From Lachnospiraceae bacterium (lineage in GTDB: Bacteria > Bacillota > Clostridia > Lachnospirales > Lachnospiraceae): a stretch of 55,393 bases of DNA. Within the stretch, counting starts at the first letter, position 1, and each line of letters opens with the position of its first letter. Below, one piece after another: positions 51,163 through 55,393 of the stretch. The notes below the pieces were generated by a model. The model was not told where the DNA came from, did not search any database, and saw nothing but the letters and a program-made list of their open reading frames with translations. The stretch is from positions 1-55,393 of the forward strand of contig JAAUZK010000051.1 in the NCBI GenBank assembly GCA_014804655.1, given 5' to 3'. A program made the translations under genes and the position numbers.

Positions 51163-52286
51163 CAGTCCAGATAATCCTTTAATTTGCGGCTCCTGCTCGG
51201 ATGGCGGAGTTTACGCAGCGCTTTTGCCTCGATCTGACGAATACGCTCACGGGTGACATTAAACTCCTTGCCCACCTCTTCTAAAGTCCTTGCACGCCCA
51301 TCGTCCAGACCGAAACGCAGCCGTAACACCTTCTGCTCTCTCTCCGTCAGCGTCCCGAGCACCTCCACCAACTGCTCTTTTAATAGGGTAAAAGCGGCCG
51401 CATCCGCAGGAACAGGCACATTGTCATCCTGAATAAAATCACCGAGATGGCTGTCCTCCTCCTCACCGATGGGTGTCTCTAAAGAAACCGGCTCCTGCGA
51501 GATCTTGAGGATCTCACGCACGCGCTCTACCGGCATATTCATCTGCTCCGCAATCTCTTCCGGGGTAGGTTCACGCCCCAGTTCCTGTAATAACTGTCTG
51601 CTGACGCGGATCAGTTTATTGATGGTCTCCACCATATGCACCGGTATACGGATGGTTCTGGCCTGATCCGCTATCGCTCTGGTAATAGCCTGACGAATCC
51701 ACCATGTAGCATAGGTAGAGAATTTGTAACCTTTGCGGTAATCGAACTTCTCCACCGCCTTAATCAAGCCCAGATTTCCTTCCTGAATCAAGTCAAGGAA
51801 AAGCATACCGCGCCCCACATAACGTTTGGCAATGCTGACCACCAGACGTAAGTTGGCTTCCGCGAGGCGTTTCTTCGCTTCCTGATCTCCCATCTCCATC
51901 TTCTTGGCCAGTTCGATCTCTTCATCTGCGCTGAGCAACGGTACTTTACCGATTTCCTTCAAGTACATTCTGACCGGATCTTCGATGCTGATTCCGTCCG
52001 GCACGGACAGGTCAATGTTCTCCACATCCACCTCATCCTCTTCCGTCAGGATGATTTCCTCATCATCCACGTCGTCATCCTCGGTAATCCGGAGCACATC
52101 TACATTATTCTGTTCCAATGTTTCCAATATTTTGTCAAACTGATCCTCTTCTAAGGAAAATTCCGCAAAGAAGTCGCTGATCTCCTGATATTCCAAAACA
52201 TTTTTCTTCTTCTTAGCAATCGTCAAGAGCTCTTTGAGCCGCTCTTCAAACCTTGCCTGTACATTTTCGTCCATTCTCTGGCCCAT
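51162..52286 (-). CDS. rpoD: RNA polymerase sigma factor RpoD/SigA
   Basis: The 374-residue housekeeping sigma factor has an acidic region 1.1 ([23 protein letters not shown]), region 2 ([59 protein letters not shown]), region 3, and region 4 ([30 protein letters not shown]). The order dnaG-rpoD-trmK is standard for Firmicutes. The first ATG is preferred because AGGAAGG lies just before it. An ATG four codons in (52274) is possible. Confidence 0.97.
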   Translation of the reverse strand: MGQRMDENVQARFEERLKELLTIAKKKKNVLEYQEISDFFAEFSLEEDQFDKILETLEQNNVDVLRITEDDDVDDEEIILTEEDEVDVENIDLSVPDGISIEDPVRMYLKEIGKVPLLSADEEIELAKKMEMGDQEAKKRLAEANLRLVVSIAKRYVGRGMLFLDLIQEGNLGLIKAVEKFDYRKGYKFSTYATWWIRQAITRAIADQARTIRIPVHMVETINKLIRVSRQLLQELGREPTPEEIAEQMNMPVERVREILKISQEPVSLETPIGEEEDSHLGDFIQDDNVPVPADAAAFTLLKEQLVEVLGTLTEREQKVLRLRFGLDDGRARTLEEVGKEFNVTRERIRQIEAKALRKLRHPSRSRKLKDYLD

Positions 52287-52369
52287 CCTTCCTATGTTTC
52301 AAATTCTATGTTCTATCCGCCGTATACAAGCCGGTCTAACGACAGTTTCCTGCGAATAGCTTACCCTTA

Positions 52370-54139
52370 TTATAAGGAAATATGCGTTTTTCTAAGTTCT
52401 TCCAACGCCTTTTTGCCCGATATTACCTGATTGATTGCGTCCATATCAGATCCCATCCTGCCGGAATAATAGTCGAAGCTGTTCTGCTTCACCGCACAGA
52501 GAATATCGTGCAGCGCCTTCTCCCGTTCCTTATCCGTAGTGATTTCTTCCAATCTGGTGTTAAAGAGTTCCGCAACCGCCCGCTGTTCCTGCTCTTCCTC
52601 AAAAGTGCTGATGATCGCCGCCGGATTGTAGCTGCCCTGTTCCAGATCAGCAAACAGCCTGTCCGCCACCTGTCGGTACAGCGGCTGCGTAAAATCCGCC
52701 GCCGTGATATAAGCCTTAATTTTCGGATAGATCTCCGGTTCTTCGGTAATCCACGTAAGCAGCAGCCTCTGCGACCGCTTCGTATTCTCTTCCGGCGTAT
52801 TCTTCTTCGTGATGGTGCTCTTTGGCCGTGCCACCGGCTGTACCAGCCCGGTCCGCGCAGCATACCCGCTCACTAATTTGCGCAAGTTATCAAACCCGAT
52901 ATTGTATTTCTGCGCCACAGATTCTATATAATTCTCCCGCTCCACCTCTTCCTCGAAACCGCACAGCTTCTTGGCAATCTCCCTGTGAAACGCGGTCTTG
53001 GATTCGGGATCTTCCATATTATAGTCCCGCTCCAGTATCTTAAGTTCAAAGAAGAAACTATTCTGTGCCTGATCGATTCGTTCCTGAAAAGCTTCCGCGC
53101 CCATATTCTTCATGAATTCATCGGGGTCCTTATAGGGCTGCATATCGATCACCTTGCCCCGCAGTCCTGATTCTTTCAGGATACCGATGGCACGCATCGC
53201 CGCATTCACCCCGGCACCGTCACTGTCATAGGCAAGCAGCACATCCTCTGTATATCGCCCTAAGAGACTGGCTTGTCCCGTTGTAAAAGCGGTTCCGAGT
53301 GATGCGACCGCCTGTGTGAATCCCGCCTGATGCATGGCGATCACGTCCATATACCCCTCACAGAGAATAATATTACCTTTACGTGAAGTTCTTGCAAAAT
53401 TCAACCCGTACAGGTTACGGCTCTTATCGAAGATCATTGTCTCCGGTGAGTTTAAGTATTTCGGCTTGGCATCACCCATCACACGTCCGCCGAACCCGAT
53501 CACTCTGTGATTACTGTCCTGAATCGGGAACATGACCCGGTTCCAGAATTTATCATGCACGCCCCGTTTTTCGTCGAATCCGGTAAGTCCCGACTCATTA
53601 ATCAGTTCATCGGCAAATCCCTTTGACTTAAGATATGCCGTCAGGTCGGAGCCTGCACCGTCCGCATAACCCAATCCGAACTTCTTCATGGTCTCTTCTG
53701 ACAATTGTCTTCCCGCCAGATACTGATATCCTGTCCTGCCTCTTGGGGAGCGCAACATATAATAATAGTATTTCGCAGCTTCCTTATTGATCTCCAGCAG
53801 TTTCGCACGCCTGCTTTCCTTCTGTCTGGCTTCCTCGTTATATTCCAGCTCCGGCAGATTCACACCCGCCCGATCCGCCAGCATCTTAACGGACTCCTGA
53901 AACGTCAGATTTTCATATTCCATAACAAATGTTATTACATTGCCGCCTGCCCCGCAGCCGAAGCAATAATACATCTGTTTACTCGGAGATACCGAAAAGG
54001 AAGGCGATTTCTCATTATGAAACGGGCATAGTCCGAAATAATTGCTTCCTTTCTTCTGCATACGGACATACCCGGAGATTACACTCACTATATCATTTTT
54101 TACTCTGATTTCTTCAATCAGCTCTTCCGGATAATACAT
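52370..54139 (-). CDS. dnaG: DNA primase
   Basis: The 589-residue primase has an N-terminal zinc finger (CPFHNEKSPSF...YYCFGCGAGGN), the TOPRIM core (ILCEGYMDVIAMHQAG, LLAYDSDGAGVNAAMRAIG), and a helical C-terminal DnaB-interaction region. It makes RNA primers for replication. The start has AAGGAG before it. Length and order relative to rpoD are normal. Confidence 0.97.
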   Translation of the reverse strand: MYYPEELIEEIRVKNDIVSVISGYVRMQKKGSNYFGLCPFHNEKSPSFSVSPSKQMYYCFGCGAGGNVITFVMEYENLTFQESVKMLADRAGVNLPELEYNEEARQKESRRAKLLEINKEAAKYYYYMLRSPRGRTGYQYLAGRQLSEETMKKFGLGYADGAGSDLTAYLKSKGFADELINESGLTGFDEKRGVHDKFWNRVMFPIQDSNHRVIGFGGRVMGDAKPKYLNSPETMIFDKSRNLYGLNFARTSRKGNIILCEGYMDVIAMHQAGFTQAVASLGTAFTTGQASLLGRYTEDVLLAYDSDGAGVNAAMRAIGILKESGLRGKVIDMQPYKDPDEFMKNMGAEAFQERIDQAQNSFFFELKILERDYNMEDPESKTAFHREIAKKLCGFEEEVERENYIESVAQKYNIGFDNLRKLVSGYAARTGLVQPVARPKSTITKKNTPEENTKRSQRLLLTWITEEPEIYPKIKAYITAADFTQPLYRQVADRLFADLEQGSYNPAAIISTFEEEQEQRAVAELFNTRLEEITTDKEREKALHDILCAVKQNSFDYYSGRMGSDMDAINQVISGKKALEELRKTHISL

Positions 54140-54172
54140 GGTACTCCTTCTTAATCCTTTACTGTTATTTTA

Positions 54173-55177
54173 TCAGCCATGCCATGTCTTAGGTATATAG
54201 ATCTCCTGATACTGGGCTATGGCAAAGCGGTCCGTCATGGAGCCGATATAATCGCATACGATCTTTTCCAGAGGCTCTCCCTCTTCCATGAGTCTGTAGA
54301 GGAACTTCGGCAGCTTCTCCGTGTGGTTCATATAATACTCATACAGCGTGACGATCAGGCTCTCCGCCTTATTCTCCTGTCCCTTGGCGATCGGATTCTT
54401 GTAGACATTGCGAAACATAAACGCCCGCATCTTCTGCATTGCTTCCTCCGCCTCCGGCGACATGCAGATATCGTCCCTGCCCCGGCTGTTGGTCACAATA
54501 TTGTGAATAAAGAAGTCCAATCTCTGACCGCAGCTATATCCTATCACACTGCCGATCTCCTCCGGTACATCAGACTCTTTCAGAATACCGCCGCGGACCG
54601 CATCATCCATATCATGGTGAATATAAGCGATCTTATCCGCCAGACGCACGATCTTGCCCTCCATAGTAGCGGGCATGGATGCTGTCTGATGATTCAGAAT
54701 ACCGTCCCTGACCTCCATCGTCAGATTGATGCCCTGGCCGTCCTTCTCCAGAAGGTCCACCGTTCTCACACTCTGCTCGTTATGTTTAAACCCGTACGGA
54801 CAGGCACGGTTAAGCGCCCGCTCTCCCGCATGCCCGAAGGGCGTATGTCCCAGATCATGTCCCAGTGCAATGGCCTCCACCAGATCCTCGTTAAGCTGCA
54901 GTGCCTTCGCAATCGTTCTGGCCGTCTGGCTGACTTCCAATGTATGCGTCAGGCGCGTTCTGTAGTGGTCGCCTTCCGGTGTCAAAAACACCTGCGTCTT
55001 ATCCTTCAGCCGTCTGAAAGACTTACTATGTATGATCCTGTCCCGATCCCGCTGGAATACCGGCCTGATATCGCACTGTTCTTCCTGTCTGACCCTTCCC
55101 TTGGAATTCATACTGAGCATGGCATAGGGACTGAGATACTCTTTCTCCCACTGTTCCAAACTTTCCCGTATATTCAT
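54173..55177 (-). CDS. dgt: Deoxyguanosinetriphosphate triphosphohydrolase-like protein
   Basis: The HD-domain dNTPase has RDRDRIIHSKSFRRLKDKTQVF, TRLTHTLEVSQTART (first HD pair), ALGHDLGHTPFGHAGERALN, and KIAYIHHDMDDAVRGGIL. It hydrolyses dGTP to deoxyguanosine and triphosphate in related enzymes; the substrate in this group is less certain. The start at 55177 (MNIRESLEQW) is preferred over 55201, since AGGAAGAAAGG precedes it. It heads the dgt-dnaG-rpoD-trmK operon. Confidence 0.93.
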   Translation of the reverse strand: MNIRESLEQWEKEYLSPYAMLSMNSKGRVRQEEQCDIRPVFQRDRDRIIHSKSFRRLKDKTQVFLTPEGDHYRTRLTHTLEVSQTARTIAKALQLNEDLVEAIALGHDLGHTPFGHAGERALNRACPYGFKHNEQSVRTVDLLEKDGQGINLTMEVRDGILNHQTASMPATMEGKIVRLADKIAYIHHDMDDAVRGGILKESDVPEEIGSVIGYSCGQRLDFFIHNIVTNSRGRDDICMSPEAEEAMQKMRAFMFRNVYKNPIAKGQENKAESLIVTLYEYYMNHTEKLPKFLYRLMEEGEPLEKIVCDYIGSMTDRFAIAQYQEIYIPKTWHG

Positions 55178-55295
55178 GGCTCTGCCTTTCTTCCTACGCA
55201 AAACAACCGTTCTATTTTATTATTCTATGCCTGTCAGCCAAATCCTTTTTTTATACTAAAATAATTGTTACTACTCATACCCACGCCACAGCCTA

Positions 55296-55393
55296 AGCTC
55301 AGAGGGGAGTTAATATCTGAAGGAACCCCTCAAAAAGCGTCGGCACTTGACGAGGTATCTCACGAGTCTAGTGTCCGCTACGCTTTTTGCGGA
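55296..55393. repeat. Truncated second copy of the 39.3 kb inverted-repeat element
   Basis: The sequence AGCTCAGAGGGGAGTTAATA matches the left end of the copy at 39321, and the internal hairpin arms (AGCGTCGGCACTTGACGAGG and ACGAGTCTAGTGTCCGCTAC) match with three paired changes. The apical 8-bp hairpin found in copy 1 is absent, and the right arm is cut off by the window end. Like copy 1, it lies about 110-120 bases upstream of a start codon (dgt, 55177). Confidence 0.8.

Noticed and set aside
54179..55264. 361-codon plus-strand frame antisense to dgt
   Set aside because: It lies entirely opposite a well-supported dgt gene with full HD motifs, has no ribosome site and no recognisable motif. 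Long antisense frames are common over biased codon usage.

Overview
The window comes from a spore-forming Firmicute, most likely a Lachnospiraceae (Clostridium cluster XIVa) gut-type anaerobe. The evidence is a complete spoIIIAA-AH operon, spoIVB, the Clostridia-type order nusB-xseA-xseB-ispA-dxs-tlyA-nadK-argR-recN-spoIVB and dgt-dnaG-rpoD-trmK, a T-box-controlled tryptophan-type ABC importer, and an A-type RNase P RNA. Almost every gene is on the minus strand. The two exceptions are an XRE regulator and a PHP-family phosphoesterase.

Layout by coordinate. 1-11.5 kb: a cell-surface polysaccharide locus, partly very AT-rich. It holds an IS66-type end that cuts a pyruvyl-transferase gene (which also carries an in-frame stop), two GlfT2-like galactofuranosyltransferases, an ABC exporter whose ATPase carries an N-terminal extracytoplasmic cohesin-like domain, a HAD-like protein, and GT2 and GT4 transferases. 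11.5-14.8 kb: a cell-envelope module with a small SPKTG-anchored surface protein, an LCP-family protein whose start appears frameshifted in an A8 tract, a class B sortase, and a 49-residue peptide. 14.8-15.4 kb: a divergent XRE regulator with dyad sites. 15.4-27.4 kb: spoIVB-recN-argR-nadK-tlyA-dxs-ispA-xseBA-nusB-asp23 and a transglutaminase lipoprotein. 27.4-35.9 kb: prfC, deoB and the spoIIIA operon behind a sigma-E-like promoter. 36-40 kb: a three-gene ABC importer behind a T-box with a likely Trp specifier, plus a 153-bp inverted-repeat element in its leader. 40-48 kb: a PHP phosphoesterase, a CmpB-like membrane protein, ylmH, two CobW-type GTPases (one with a long His-rich metal-binding tract), an aldose epimerase, an unknown membrane protein and a trypsin-like protease. 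48.1-48.6 kb: rnpB. 48.6-55.2 kb: a nucleoside kinase, trmK, rpoD, dnaG and dgt. A second, truncated copy of the repeat element ends the window.

How the genes fit together. The left part builds and exports a glycan that probably contains galactofuranose, and attaches proteins and polymers to the wall. The middle is the conserved isoprenoid, DNA-repair and sporulation core. The right is nutrient uptake, metal handling and the replication/transcription initiation operon.

The most unusual items are the cohesin-like/TM/ABC-ATPase fusion (5.5-7.3 kb) and the dispersed repeat at 39.3 and 55.3 kb, whose two copies differ by three compensatory base-pair changes in a predicted hairpin. Next come an in-frame insert in trmK flanked by 12-bp direct repeats, the sortase B/SPKTG/LCP module with its homopolymer frameshift, and the divergent 49-aa peptide/XRE pair. 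Functions were assigned by reading motifs. No database search was possible.
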